From Otis tarda (Eukaryota > Chordata > Aves > Otidiformes > Otididae): a stretch of DNA of 64,000 bases. Both the position numbers and the translations under genes were made by a program. The stretch spans positions 61,395,001 to 61,459,000 of the forward strand of contig CM048552.1 in NCBI GenBank assembly GCA_026413225.1. Reading direction: 5' to 3'. This document shows, one piece after another, positions 1 through 49,399 of the stretch (within the stretch, counting starts at the first letter, position 1; each line of letters starts with the position of its first letter). Under the pieces are notes generated by a model. It was not told the origin of the DNA. It was given only the letters and a program-made list of their open reading frames with translations, and made no database searches.

Positions 1-147
1 TCCCGCCCGCCGGGAGACGTGCCCGCACCGCCCTCCGACGGCCGGGGAGAGGGAAACGCAACAGGGTCCTTTTTCTGGCTGGATTTCTGTCTGTCCTTCT
101 CTGCGTGACACTTTTTTTCAATTTTTTCCCCCCCTTTTGCAACTGTC
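1..147 (-). other. ASCL1: ASCL1 3' UTR exon (partial, runs off left edge)
   Basis: On the minus strand a strong 3' splice site (pyrimidine-rich stretch followed by TTATTGTTACAG) ends at position 148, so a downstream untranslated exon would begin at 147 and continue off the window. ASCL1 is known to carry an intron just after its stop codon, and the paired donor at 342 supports this reading. No polyadenylation signal for the gene is seen inside the window. Confidence 0.65.
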
Positions 148-342
148 CTGTAACAATAAAAGAGAGAGGAGATCAGAACCGCGCCGGGACCAGCGCAGCG
201 CCGGGGCTGCCGGAGCCGCGCGTAAGTACCGCGGGGGGCACTCCGGCTGCACCCTCCCCCCTCCTCCCGCACCGCCCCGCGTCCGTCCGTCCCCCCTCCG
301 CCGCCCTCGGGCTCCCTGTCCCTTCCGCGGGCGCGTACCCAC
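148..342 (-). other. ASCL1: ASCL1 intron in the 3' UTR
   Basis: The minus strand reads CAG|GTGGGTAC at 343/342 and TTGTTACAG|GACAG at 148/147, which gives a 195-bp GT-AG intron lying 22 bp after the ASCL1 stop codon. An intron in this place is an established feature of vertebrate ASCL1. The short distance from the stop codon should not trigger nonsense-mediated decay, which needs roughly 50 nt or more. Confidence 0.65.
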
Positions 343-364
343 CTGCCGCGGGGTCGGGCGGCGC

Positions 365-1045
365 TCAGAACCAGCTGGTGAAGTCGAGCAGCTCCTGCTC
401 CTCGGGGCTGAGGGGGTCGTAGGAGGCCTCGTCGGAGGAGTAGGAGGAGACGGGAGAGCCGGCCATGGAGTTCATGTCGTGGGAGTAGCTGGGGGAGATG
501 GTGGGCGAGAGGACGCCGGCCTGGAAGGCGGCGCTGACGGCGTCGTGCTCGTCGAGGAGCTGCTGCAGGGCGCGGATGTACTCGACGGCGGAGCGGAGCG
601 TCTCCACTTTGCTCATCTTCTTGTTGGCCGCCCCGTTGGGGACGTGCTCCCGCAGGGTGGCAAAGCCCAGGTTCACCAGCTTCACCCGGTTGCGCTCCCG
701 CTCGTTCCGTCGGGCCACCGCCGCCGGTTGCTGCTGGGGCAGGCTGTACCCGAACCCGCTGAAGTTCAGCCGCCGCTTGCAGCGCATCAGCTCCGGCGAG
801 GCCGAGCGCTGCCGCTTGCCCGCCCGCCCCGCCGCCGCCGCCGCCGCCGCGGGTTTTCCCCCCGGTGAGGGCTGCCCGCCCGCCGGGCTCGGTTGCCCCG
901 GCGGCCCCGGCGGGGGAGGAGGAGGAGGAGGAGCGGCGGCGGCGGCAGCGGCGGCGGCCACCGCGGCGGCGAAGAAGCAGGCCGGTTGCAGGAAGGGCGG
1001 CTGCCCGGCGCCGCTGGCCATCCCGGCGGGGCTGCCGCTGGCCAT
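365..1045 (-). CDS. ASCL1: Achaete-scute family bHLH transcription factor 1
   Basis: Intronless coding region of 226 residues for the proneural bHLH activator that forms E-protein heterodimers and binds CANNTG E-boxes in neural progenitors. From the N terminus: [14 protein letters not shown], a poly-Ala run (about residues 26-38), poly-Pro (39-46), another Ala run (65-72), the family block [20 protein letters not shown], and then the bHLH (about 112-168) with basic [11 protein letters not shown] and helix [18 protein letters not shown]. The C terminus ends [14 protein letters not shown]. Human ASCL1 is 236 residues and has a poly-Gln tract where this copy has Ala/Pro. The start is the first in-frame ATG (1045), with G at +4; a second in-frame ATG lies eight codons later. 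The frame is open upstream of 1045 but without another ATG. It is divergent from PAH. Confidence 0.97.
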   Translation of the reverse strand: MASGSPAGMASGAGQPPFLQPACFFAAAVAAAAAAAAAPPPPPPPPGPPGQPSPAGGQPSPGGKPAAAAAAAGRAGKRQRSASPELMRCKRRLNFSGFGYSLPQQQPAAVARRNERERNRVKLVNLGFATLREHVPNGAANKKMSKVETLRSAVEYIRALQQLLDEHDAVSAAFQAGVLSPTISPSYSHDMNSMAGSPVSSYSSDEASYDPLSPEEQELLDFTSWF

Positions 1046-1383
1046 GGGCGCGGGGGCGTCCGGTGAGGCGGGGGCGCCCGAGCGGCGGCCGGTCCCCGTC
1101 CCCCCCGCCACCACCAACGACAACGACAAAAATTTAAAAAGAGGGGAAGGAAAAAATAAATTTTGCGGCGTTCGCTTAAAAAAAAAAAATTAAAAATGCC
1201 GACGAGACGGGCGAGGGAGGGCAGGGGGAAGGGGGCAGCGGCGACTCAGGGGCGCGGGCGGCGGAGGCTGCGGGCGGGCGGCCGGTGCTGGCGGGCGGCT
1301 CTGCCCGCCCCCCTCCCTCCCTCTCGCGCTCCGTGCGGTGGCGGCGGTGGGGAGGCTCGTGGCGCTCGCGTGTGCGCAGGCTG

Positions 1384-1407
1384 CTTTGCAAAGCCCCTTT
1401 TGCAAAA
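1384..1407. promoter_or_regulatory. Twin TGCA-centred palindromes near the ASCL1 start site
   Basis: Two perfect 10-bp palindromes, CTTTGCAAAG (1384-1393) and TTTTGCAAAA (1398-1407), lie 14 bp apart centre to centre. They are about 30 bp downstream, on the minus strand, of a TATA-like element. They could be factor-binding sites overlapping the initiation region. The function is inferred only from symmetry and position. Confidence 0.35.
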
Positions 1408-1426
1408 AAGCGGCTGGGGATTGTGT

Positions 1427-1434
1427 CTCTTATA
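1427..1434 (-). promoter_or_regulatory. ASCL1: Candidate TATA box of ASCL1
   Basis: The minus strand reads TATAAGAG inside a GC-rich island, about 385 bp upstream of the ATG. Initiation about 30 bp downstream would give a 5' UTR of roughly 350 nt. The core CTTATAAG is itself palindromic, so it could be read in either direction. Confidence 0.4.
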
Positions 1435-1476
1435 AGGGGCGGACGGGGCTCGCCCCCCCACCTCCCCCCCCCCGCT

Positions 1477-1504
<28 letters not shown>
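1477..1504. repeat. (AC)14 microsatellite
   Basis: An uninterrupted AC run of 28 bp followed by imperfect CACGC units, just upstream of the ASCL1 promoter. It could be length-polymorphic. Confidence 0.9.
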
Positions 1505-1508
<4 letters not shown>

Positions 1509-2400
1509 GCACTCTCCCCCCGCGCTCACACACGCACACTCTGCACCTTGCGCCTTCCACGCTCCCCGGCTTTGCCGGCCGCCGCCTTTTCCGCGCGGGG
1601 GTGAAGCGGCGGGGGGAGGAGGGGGGGGGTCACACACGCACCCCCGCACCCCCCCCCCCCCACCCCCGCCGCACACGCGCTGGCCGCCGCGCGGCCCCGC
1701 CCCCCCGGTGTCCGCTCCCCCCCCCCTCCCTTTCCCCCCTTACCCCCCGCCCCCGCCTGCCGCCGCCCCCCACCCCTCGCGGGTTTTGTTGTTGCAAGTG
1801 CGTGCGCCCGGCGCGTGCCGCGCTCCCGGCCCTGAGCAAACACCCGCGCCGGGGCGCCGCGCGGGGCGGCGGCGGCGGCGGGCGCGGCCCGAGGGGGCGG
1901 GGAGCCGGCGCGCGTGGGCCGCCGCGGGGCGGGAGGTTGGGGGGGCCGGGGGTGGGGGCTCCGGGTGGGGAGGGGGTGCAGGGGAATGGGAAAGGGGGAG
2001 CCTTGCCCTGGGGAAACGGCGGGGGGAGGTGTACCCGAGCGCCGTTCGCTACCCGCTCGCTCCCCACGGGGATTGGGGTGCGCGCCACGGGTGAGGAAGG
2101 GGATGGGGGCGGCGGGGTGCGGGAAGTGCGGGGCGCTGGCGGGCTCGGGGTGGAAGGGGGGGACGTGACACCTCAGCGGCACCTGCCAGAGTTTGGAGGG
2201 GGGGGGAGCCGCAGTGCGGGCAGTGCCGGCGCGGAGCCGTCCCGCGGCGTGGGCAGGCAGCGAAAGGAAACTTCTCCGTGTGCCGGACCTCCCGCTGCCC
2301 GGGAAACACCGGGACGCCCGGTACCCGCTTCCCTCGCTCACTGGCTGCTGCCAGCCTGAGTTTTCCCGAGTGTCCGCGGCCCGATGGCCCCCGATGGCTC

Positions 2401-4660
2401 TGCTGATTTGGGATGAGGGGAGGGGGGAGCACTGCGGTGTCAGGAGGATGCTGCTCGGAGCGGCAGCGTGGAGAAGCCCCTTGGAGAAGCGCCCTCGAGT
2501 GAGCCCTGCGAAATGCTGAGGGGCGAGCCTGGCTGGGGAGGAAGAGTAAGAACCCCAACTTGAGTGCGTCCAAAGTGGACGGTACCCGTGCCATGATACC
2601 CTCAGCGGCACAGGGATTTGCCTCTGTGTTTGTCTTCCCAGTTGCCCGCTTGCAGGTCCCAGGGAATCCCCCGCCCCGAGCCCCTGCTGCCACCCGTGGC
2701 ACCCTGCGAAGTGGGAGCAGGTCACCACTTTTCCAAGTGGGTGATGGCATTTGCTCCTGACTGGGGATTCAGGGTGGACCTGGCTTACACAGGGGACATC
2801 GTCCTCGCTGCCAGGAGAAGTCTGGCTTGCGGCTCAGGGCCAAAGGTGCTGAGGTGCATGAGAGCGTGAGGCTGGTGTCATGGGGCTGCAGGGCTGTGGG
2901 TGGCCTGCCAGATGCAGCCAGGCCCAGCACCGGGGTTTGCTGGTGGCCCCGCTGTTGGCATGAGCAGCAGCCAGGACCCCAGCACAGCCTTCTCTCCTTG
3001 CCCTCCTGCTTTCGACATAATCATAGGTCTGTGCGAGCCCTGACACATTTTCTGCCTTCAGCTGTCTCACTCCACCCCTCCAGTCTGAAAATTCAGAGAT
3101 GTGTGCTCTCTAACGCCCTAAAAAAGCACAGAGCCATGATATGACAGTCTGGCCGCGGGCGAGACTGTGGCTCTAGGAAGTCCCTGTCAAGCAGCTTCCA
3201 TCCCTGGTTCTCACCCCAGGGTTCCCACCCTAAAGTGTGGAAAGAGGGGACGTGCATGGTCCCTTGTTCAGGTTTTGGTGGAAATGAGTGCAAAAATAAG
3301 CCCTGCTCTGCTCTGTAAGGATCGCTTCTTCTCATCTGCCGCTGGATGCCTGACCTTGGCTGGGCATGCGAGTGCAAACAGCGATAAGCAGCCACGTTGT
3401 ATGGCAGAACCTTAATGTGCACCTGCTAACTCGTCTTTTAGCAATTTTTAACGTGGTGACTTTTAATGCACGCGCATGATGAAAAAGGTGAAGTAGATCT
3501 GTCTGGTCTATCTAACCTCTGCCATATTTATTTCAGGGCCCTCTTCACTGGCTGCTGTGTTTCTTTCTGATTTTTCGCCTACTGTCTTGTTGCACGTGAA
3601 AAGTGTTCAATTATTTTAATTTCTCTTGGGCAGGACCGCCAGACCTAAGCAGGATCCAACATTTGGTCTTACACTCTGCGTCTCTCTCCCTCTTCAGTTC
3701 CAAGTCTCCTGGATGGTTTGGTCAACATCCCTTGTCTGACATCAGAATTTTTGGCACTGGAAATAGTTGTTGCATCATTAGCTCTGGATTGTGACATCAC
3801 AGGAGTAATAAGCAGTAACCAACCAGCGCTGTGATTCGCATCCCGGTGCTTTGGGAAGTGGCAGTGGAAATATCAAAATAATTGCAGCCCTGTAAACTAC
3901 ATACGTGTCTAAACAGAGTAATTCTGGAGCAGCCCACTACCAGAACTGGCGTGGAAACACCACGTAGGGAAATTCCTGCTTTTTTCCCTTGAAATGGCAG
4001 AATGAGACCAAAGTTTCTGGGTCCTTCCTGCTCGAGTCTCAGAGGGCTCTTAAAAAGGCAAAAGATGTGAGTCCCAGAGGTCACAGAGTGTCACTCGCGT
4101 GTAACTTTGCCTCAGTGGCTCTGTCCCCGCTCAGCTCCCCTGGCGCCGGGGCCTGGGATGGGGGGGTTAGCCAGGAGAACAGGGCCTTTTCCTCTCTTCG
4201 CCCAGCGCATCCCTTGCCATCCGCTGCTGCCAGGGAACAAACTCTGAGGTGATGCCAGTCTTGCCAGTTCCCCTGTCTGCTCACGGCGCAGAGTAAAGGG
4301 GTCTGGGGCTGCCAGATTTATAGATAATGAATATTGTTTCAAGGTCCCCCGCCTTCACCCCCTCGTAGGCACAGTCCTGCACCTGCACTTTGAAATTCTT
4401 AATTCTAACATAATGATAAATAGATCTGGCCCTTTTCATTGGGCTTTTTTTTCTCTTTTCTTCTTTTTTTCTTCCTTTTTTTCTTTTTTTTTTCTTTTTT
4501 CTTTTTTTGGTAAATCTTGAACTGTCATTATTTTATAGTGGCTTTTTTTTTTGTGTGCCTAAATTGTAGCCACACTCATGAGGGCTTTTGAAGTCCTTGC
4601 TTTTTTTTTTTTTTAAACTTTGGTATGCCTTCCCCCCACCCCTCAGCCCCCCATCCCCCT
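2401..4660. other. ASCL1-PAH intergenic, proximal part
   Basis: No gene is recognised. The DNA shifts from GC-rich to AT-richer around 3400-4400. A nearly pure pyrimidine block with long T runs lies at about 4443-4508, with another T run at 4600-4614. No open frame matches a known protein. Confidence 0.5.
4443..4508. repeat. Polypyrimidine (T/C) tract
   Basis: About 65 bp made only of T and C, with T runs broken by single C residues. Low complexity. Confidence 0.75.
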
Positions 4661-4664
4661 TTTC

Positions 4665-5290
4665 TTTTTTAAAGGCCATTTACGTTATGATTAAATACCG
4701 TCTTGGAAAAGCAGAACGAAAGTCGTTAATCTATATAGATCTTCAAAGAATCGATACATTCGGGACTTCTGTAGGATTTGTTACACTCCATTTTGTTACA
4801 GTAGGCAGCTCGTCTGGATTTGGGCACATGTGTTTCTCTCCCTCCCCTCGCCCTCCCCCTCCCCTTTCCAGCTTCCCCCCCAAGAGTGAAAATAAAGTAA
4901 AAGGTCTTTCATGGTAAACAAAACCAGCTTATTCTCCACATAGAACACATGAATAGCTGGAAAAAAAACTTACAATAAATGGTGCATTTTTTTCTCTGCT
5001 GGGTATAGCATTCAAGATCAGTCCAGTATTCAAGAAGCAGTCCATTTTTTGCTCAGCAAGAGAGTTTAGAAAAGAAGCGTGGGGTCTATTCAAGGATCTT
5101 TTCCCCCTTCACAATTGCTGGGCTTTATGAAACCTATCTTCCATGCCTTGTCAGAGTATTTCTGGGGACCAATTAGTGCTTTGTTGCAAGGCTTCTTTGC
5201 TGAATCTTTGAGCAGCAAGAAAAAGCTCTCTTGAGTCTCCCCTTATTTTGACTATTTCAGTCATTACTCAGTGTAATAATTAATATGACA
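4665..5290. promoter_or_regulatory. Candidate conserved non-coding block upstream of ASCL1
   Basis: This AT-rich, non-repetitive stretch lies 3.6-4.2 kb upstream of the ASCL1 ATG and is dense in homeodomain-type TAAT/ATTA cores (GATTAAATA, CAATTAGTG, TAATAATTAATATG). It contains no open frame of note. Distal 5' neural enhancers are known for mammalian Ascl1. Assignment as an enhancer rests on texture and position only, because no alignment could be run. Confidence 0.3.
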
Positions 5291-5394
5291 ACTGGACGCT
5301 GAAGTTTGTATAGAAACACCTCGGCTGCAGGAGAGAGCGTGCAGTGGGTGGTAACAAGCTACAGATCAGACCGAGAAGCCACACACACAAGGAA

Positions 5395-5465
5395 GGAAAA
5401 AAAAAAAGAGAGGGAGAGAGAATAATGAATGAAAAGAAAGAGAGAAAGAATAAAGATAAATAAAT
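5395..5465. repeat. Purine-rich low-complexity tract
   Basis: A run of A and G (AAGGAAGG, GAGAGGGAGAGAG, GAAAGAGAGAAAG) ending in AAATAAATAG. Low complexity with no coding sense. Confidence 0.6.
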
Positions 5466-5539
5466 AGTTGGCGCAACCTGAAAAAGCATAATACAGACTT
5501 GTAAGGACGGGGAAAAAAAAAGGCAATTAGGAGGGAGTG

Positions 5540-6090
5540 GAGAGCGACCCCAGAGAGGTAGACTTATTCTGAAACAGTTTCTGTGTGAATATAATTTTCA
5601 AAACTTTGCTACTTTCAGAAGGCAGCAAAGCGATTTTAGCCTGACGACTGTTCCTTCGCGTAAGTAATTTCAAGGAGCACCTGCCTACACTTTTGCGTGC
5701 TTGATGAACTTTAACGTCTCTTCCTAAGCGTCCCTTTACAGAAAGAAGAACTTTGAGCGTTAAACCGTGTTCGTGAGCGGTTGTTGCCCATCCTGCCCAG
5801 GGTAGAGGAAGGCTGTTTATGAGCCCAGCGAGCTTTCTTAGCGTCGTATGGTCTGCAAGAGCCTGTGCCCCAAATGAAGAATGAAAAATGACATTTGACC
5901 AAGGACGCTGCTGAATTCTTCTCGAGAGGCGTCTCAGGATGAACACTCATCACTTCGCAGACATTTCTTGGGCTGCCAATTAGGGCATAATAAATAATTA
6001 GAGGTTTTAAGCATATTAGATACAGCTCATGCTAATGAGCTGCATCAGGTCTTGTGCTAACCTGAAGTGACAGTTTGCATATAGGGCTGC
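5540..6090. promoter_or_regulatory. Second candidate conserved non-coding block upstream of ASCL1
   Basis: A unique-sequence block about 4.5-5 kb upstream of ASCL1. It contains GCCAATTAGGGCATAAT, AAATAATTAG and the palindrome at 6023-6042, and it ends at an A26 run. The clustering of homeodomain and POU-like words suggests an enhancer, but this is inference. Confidence 0.3.
6023..6042. promoter_or_regulatory. Perfect inverted repeat with POU-like core
   Basis: CAGCTCAT, a GCTA spacer, then ATGAGCTG: two perfect 8-bp arms. The centre spells ATGCTAAT, one base from the octamer ATGCAAAT, overlapped by TAATGAG. Such symmetry suggests a dimeric or composite factor site in the candidate enhancer. 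Confidence 0.4.
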
Positions 6091-6116
6091 AAAAAAAAAA
6101 AAAAAAAAAAAAAAAA
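6091..6116. repeat. A26 homopolymer
   Basis: Twenty-six consecutive A residues at the sharp boundary between AT-rich DNA on the left and a GC-rich island on the right. No target-site duplication or SINE/LINE body was recognised to the left, so it is not called as a retroposon tail. Confidence 0.85.
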
Positions 6117-6640
6117 GCAGCAGCGGCATTCGGCTCCCCGGCCCGGCCCCGGCCCCCTCGCCCCTCCGCGGGTCCCACCGGACGCTGCCGCCCCCCGGCC
6201 CCTCCGCGCCCGCGGAGCGGGGCCCTTCGCCCGCCGGCCCCGCCGGGTGGCCCCATTGTGCGGCCACGCGTCCCGCGTCCATCACAGCCCCGGGGGATAA
6301 ATCACACAGGGCTGCCCGCCCCCCACCCCCCCCCCGCCTCCCCCCTTTTCCCCCTTTTTGGAGAGCTCAGCTTTGGAGGGTTGGGGGGGTGTGGTGTTTT
6401 TCCCGGCCCCTCCGCGGTGGAGGTCCCCTGGCAGGAGGGGTGGGAGGGGGGTTTGGGTGATGCCTCCCGCAGCCTGGGGGGCAGCTCCTCAGCCGCCGGG
6501 GGCAGGCGGCGGGGACAGCCGTGTCCCCCCCCTCCCCGCCCCGCTTCCCGACCTCGGCTGCCGTGAGGACACAGTGCCACCTCCCGGGCACCCCGCGCTC
6601 CGGAGGGACGGGGACGGCGGAAACTCCTCTGGGGAAGGGA
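6117..6640. other. Small GC-rich, CpG-containing island
   Basis: This is a compositional island that begins abruptly after the A26 run, with repeated CCCGGCCC-type words and long C and G runs. No protein gene is recognised in it. It could be a promoter of a non-coding transcript, a distal CpG-island enhancer of ASCL1, or simply a GC-rich patch. Confidence 0.5.
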
Positions 6641-9600
6641 TGGGGTGCGGCCAAAAAAGCGTTTAGCAGGGGGCTGCAGGAGATGCTGGGGAGCCCGGCT
6701 TTGCAAGAAGTGGTGGTGGGGAGGAATGTGGCTGAGGTGGGGGCAGGGGGTTACAACCACCACGTAGAGCGGGGTGTCAGGAAAGGGAGCCTGGCTGGCA
6801 CAAAATGGAGAGCTGCAGCACTCTGAGACCTCTGGTAAATGTACACACAATATCCATAACGGGGACTCTACCCCAAAACCATACACGCATACACGATCCC
6901 CCTGAGATACTCACTGAATCCTCACTTGGAAAATTTTCAGGACCTTCTGGTTTTACTAGAAAAGCCTCTCTCTGTTGCTCATTGCTCCCTCAAATCGACT
7001 GGGAGATCCTGAAGCAGTGGCGCAGGCAGGGAGCTGCAGGCCAAGGACAGTCCCAGTATGGAAAGGGACATCCCTGCCCAAACCAGAGCACACACAGCTC
7101 TGGGGAAGCTGCTGCTCTGTAAATACTGGCTGAAGGCAGAGGCGGGAAATAGCATCCTGAAAAGCAGCCAAAGTCCATGGTCCTTCGAACTCGCGTCGTG
7201 CCAGCCAGTGGAACCAGCCAACTTCCAGCGCAAAGAGCCCTCTGAGTTGTGGCTGAGCAGCCCAGCCAGGAATGGATGTGTGTGGTGCGTGTGTGTGCAT
7301 GTGTGTCCCAGGAAGATGTGGGTTTCTGAGGGCGAAAATATGTTTTTAGATGGAGGGAATGTGGGACATCAGCGCGTATCCACAATCTGGTTGAAAGGAA
7401 TGGGAGCGTACAGGGCTGCAGCAGGAGCCTGGAGCAGAGGACTGGTGGATCCACAGCTCAGGTGCTCACCCAGAGTATGGGGAACCAGACACATGGGGCA
7501 ACTTGAAACCCAAGTGGGAAATCCCAGTTAGCAATGTCACCGCAGGGGGATGAACCCGTGCATTGAACCAGTACTTCAAAGAGGACAGGGAAGCTCAGGC
7601 AATCTGGACTCTGAAATGGTCCAAGGTAACCAGTACTGACGCAACTGTGTGTTCATACTGTAACAGCACTGGACAGCCCCTCTCCTCCCCCTGCCCCCAC
7701 TTTTGCTCCAGAACCAGAAATTTTGGGAATTCCTCCTGGCAAAAAGGAGCTTTGCTTTCCCCAGCCGGAGCCTTTTGCTCCCAGGCAACCTCTGACAGTC
7801 CAGGCTGATTAAACAGTGAGCTGGTGGCAGTACACTGGTCATATTATTATGATTATACAGCAATGAGAGTAAGAGATAAGCTTGCAACACAAATAGAAAA
7901 AGCAGGGGGTAGGAGGAGTCAAAACAGATAGTTATGAGGATTTGGCATGAGCAGTATTTTGCACACTCAGCATTTCACTTCGCCTTGCCGTTACTATTAG
8001 GTGGTACAATACATAAGAAAAAGGATGGCAGAAAGGACGGAAAAGACTAAATGCATATAGAAGCTGCAGAGAAGGAAAAAAAGATTGATCAAAGGCTAGT
8101 GAAAAGAAGGAGAAAAAAAAAGAAAGAAGGAAGGCACAAACAAATGACAGAAAAAAAAATCAGTTATAACTTTGGATGTCACAGCTATTTTGGCCAGCCT
8201 TAGGAAATGCATTTAAACTTTTTAAAATTTAGTTGAAAAACATACCACATAGTGAGGCATGGTGTGTGGGGAACATGAACAAGACCAGTTGCTGGAGGCT
8301 GTCTTGCCCTGCACAGGGACCACTGTAATCGGTGTCGTCACCATCCTCATCTCACTGCTTTTTTTTTTGTAAGGTGACCTTCAATGGCTCTGTCATGATA
8401 GGACTGTGCTGCACAAACACAGGACACAATATTCTGCCTCCTGTATTGATTTTATTGTCTGTGTAGTTAAAAAATAGTAGGTTTTGTACTGCTGGCAATT
8501 ACCAAGGTTAACCTCCCTTTCTCCTGCTGCCTCCTCTCTCCTTGCCCCAACCTGCTGCTATGGCGTCAGCAGGGCCCCGTGTGTTATGTGTGTATCGCAT
8601 TTGGGTGCCCACCTTGACCTGCCAGCCCATACCACAGGCTTGCTGCTCACTTCAGAAAGTAACTTTCTACCCTTGCGTGCAGCCACAGGATGCATAAACA
8701 AGCAGCTCTTCTCGTAGCTTTGGACTGAGATCCCTGAAAGTGGCTCCACTCATTTTTCCTACTATAAGGCTGATCAGATTTAGCAGCTATTTTGTAAGTA
8801 CCACTAATTCATGGTAAATCTTTGTTAGTATTCACCTATCTGAGTTTGCACTGGTGCATGCAGTAGATTTTCCCTCAAGGCTAAAACAACTGTAAAGAGA
8901 CGAATTCTGTTTTCCACTGAATTGATCTTCAGCACAAAAATATAGCAAGATTACCTGGGTTGACATAGTTTGTCTTGGTACAGACTTCATCTTTCCAAAT
9001 ACCAAGATAGATACTTGACCAGTGTTTTTTTTTTTTTTTTTCTTCCCTCCGGTACTGAGCTACGGCTTTCCATTCCTCCCTCAGCCCCTTTAGTGACTCT
9101 TTCTAAACCAAATCTGGGCTTTTTTATAGCAATCCTTCACCAACCTTTTCTGAAATCATTCACGCTCCCACCCCATTCCCCTTGTAGCTCTTCAGGGCTG
9201 ACACTATACACAAGCACACCTACATCATCTGCAGTTCTTCTGCATCCTCCTGCCCTCTAGCTCTGACCTTTTTTTCCTTCTGACCTAGCTCTGCTCCTTT
9301 TCTTCCTTTACCTTCTTCCCTTTCTCCACATCCAGACTCATATCCCAGTGTGAGGGTCACGCAGCTAACTCATGCCTCACACTCCCTTTACACCGGGTCT
9401 CTCTCTCTTTGTGGAGCTTCTGCTCTCTGACCTCTTGGGCACAGCCCAAAAGGCCCTACTAAAGGGCAAATCTCTTGGCTGCTGTGCTATGCCGCAGCTC
9501 TCCCTGGCTCGTGTCTGGCATCCAAAGAGCGGATCCTGGTGAACATCTGATCTCCGGTCACGTGGAGTGAGCCCTGATGGGAAACGCACCTGTGGCCGAA

Positions 9601-9930
9601 CGCGCACGCGGCGGTGGGAATGGAGCGGGGGGAGACCAAACTGAAGATGAGGTGTTGACGTGTAAAAATGAAAACAGCGGCTGATGTTGATCAGGAGGAG
9701 GAAGGATGTTAATTCAAAGCATGCTGCTCATCCACGTTGGGCGCAGATAGAAACAATATGCTGGAGAGCGGCTATGTGCCAGAGTGGGACTTGCAGGGGC
9801 CAGCCCATGTGGAGTGGCTTGTCCATGTGTCAGAGGTGGGTGGTGGGGGTGTGTAGGGAGAACGCCCCCTTGGCACGGTGTCCAGGGGAGGGAGCTGAGG
9901 AAGGGGATGGCTTTGCCTCACTTGCTCCGC
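6641..9930. other. ASCL1-PAH intergenic, distal part
   Basis: No gene is recognised. Low-complexity features are purine-rich DNA at about 8090-8160, a T18-type run near 9023-9041 and a pyrimidine-rich stretch at about 9040-9340. The last 900 bp form the presumed PAH upstream region. Confidence 0.5.
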
Positions 9931-9938
9931 TTTAAATA
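9931..9938 (+). promoter_or_regulatory. PAH: TATA-like element upstream of PAH exon 1
   Basis: TTTAAATA lies about 104 bp upstream of the PAH ATG. Initiation near 9960 would give a 5' UTR of about 75 nt. Mammalian PAH promoters are usually described as lacking a good TATA box, so this is tentative. Confidence 0.3.
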
Positions 9939-10034
9939 CCTTTGCACGGAACTCTGGCCACTCTAGTAAGGTCAGAAGGCTTCACCTGCAGTGGCGAAGG
10001 GGTGTCCCTGTGTGGGCATTGCTGCCTCTGCAAC

Positions 10035-49399
<39,365 letters not shown>

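Larger units (their letters stand above)
1..2400. other. GC-rich CpG island over ASCL1 and its promoter
   Basis: The stretch is very GC-rich with many CpG dinucleotides and long C and G runs, in contrast to the AT-richer DNA beyond about 4300. It covers the ASCL1 exon, promoter and about 1 kb upstream. Several long open frames on both strands here (for example 1285-2094 plus, 1526-2728 minus) are Pro/Arg/Gly-rich products of base composition and are not called as genes. Confidence 0.8.

Noticed and set aside
1046-1129. N-terminal extension of ASCL1 to position 1129
   Set aside because: The frame is open but the extension has no ATG, and the MASGSP start at 1045 has good context and the family's usual length.
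105-2728. Many long Pro/Arg/Gly/Ala-rich open frames on both strands around ASCL1
   Set aside because: Very high GC content suppresses stop codons. Except for the ASCL1 frame none resembles a protein, and several begin only at non-ATG codons.
6085-6116. A26 run as the tail of a processed retrocopy
   Set aside because: The sequence to its left resembles no transcript, and no flanking target-site duplication was found.
9942-10034. Upstream extension of PAH exon 1
   Set aside because: The frame is open but would begin at TTG. The first ATG in frame is at 10035.
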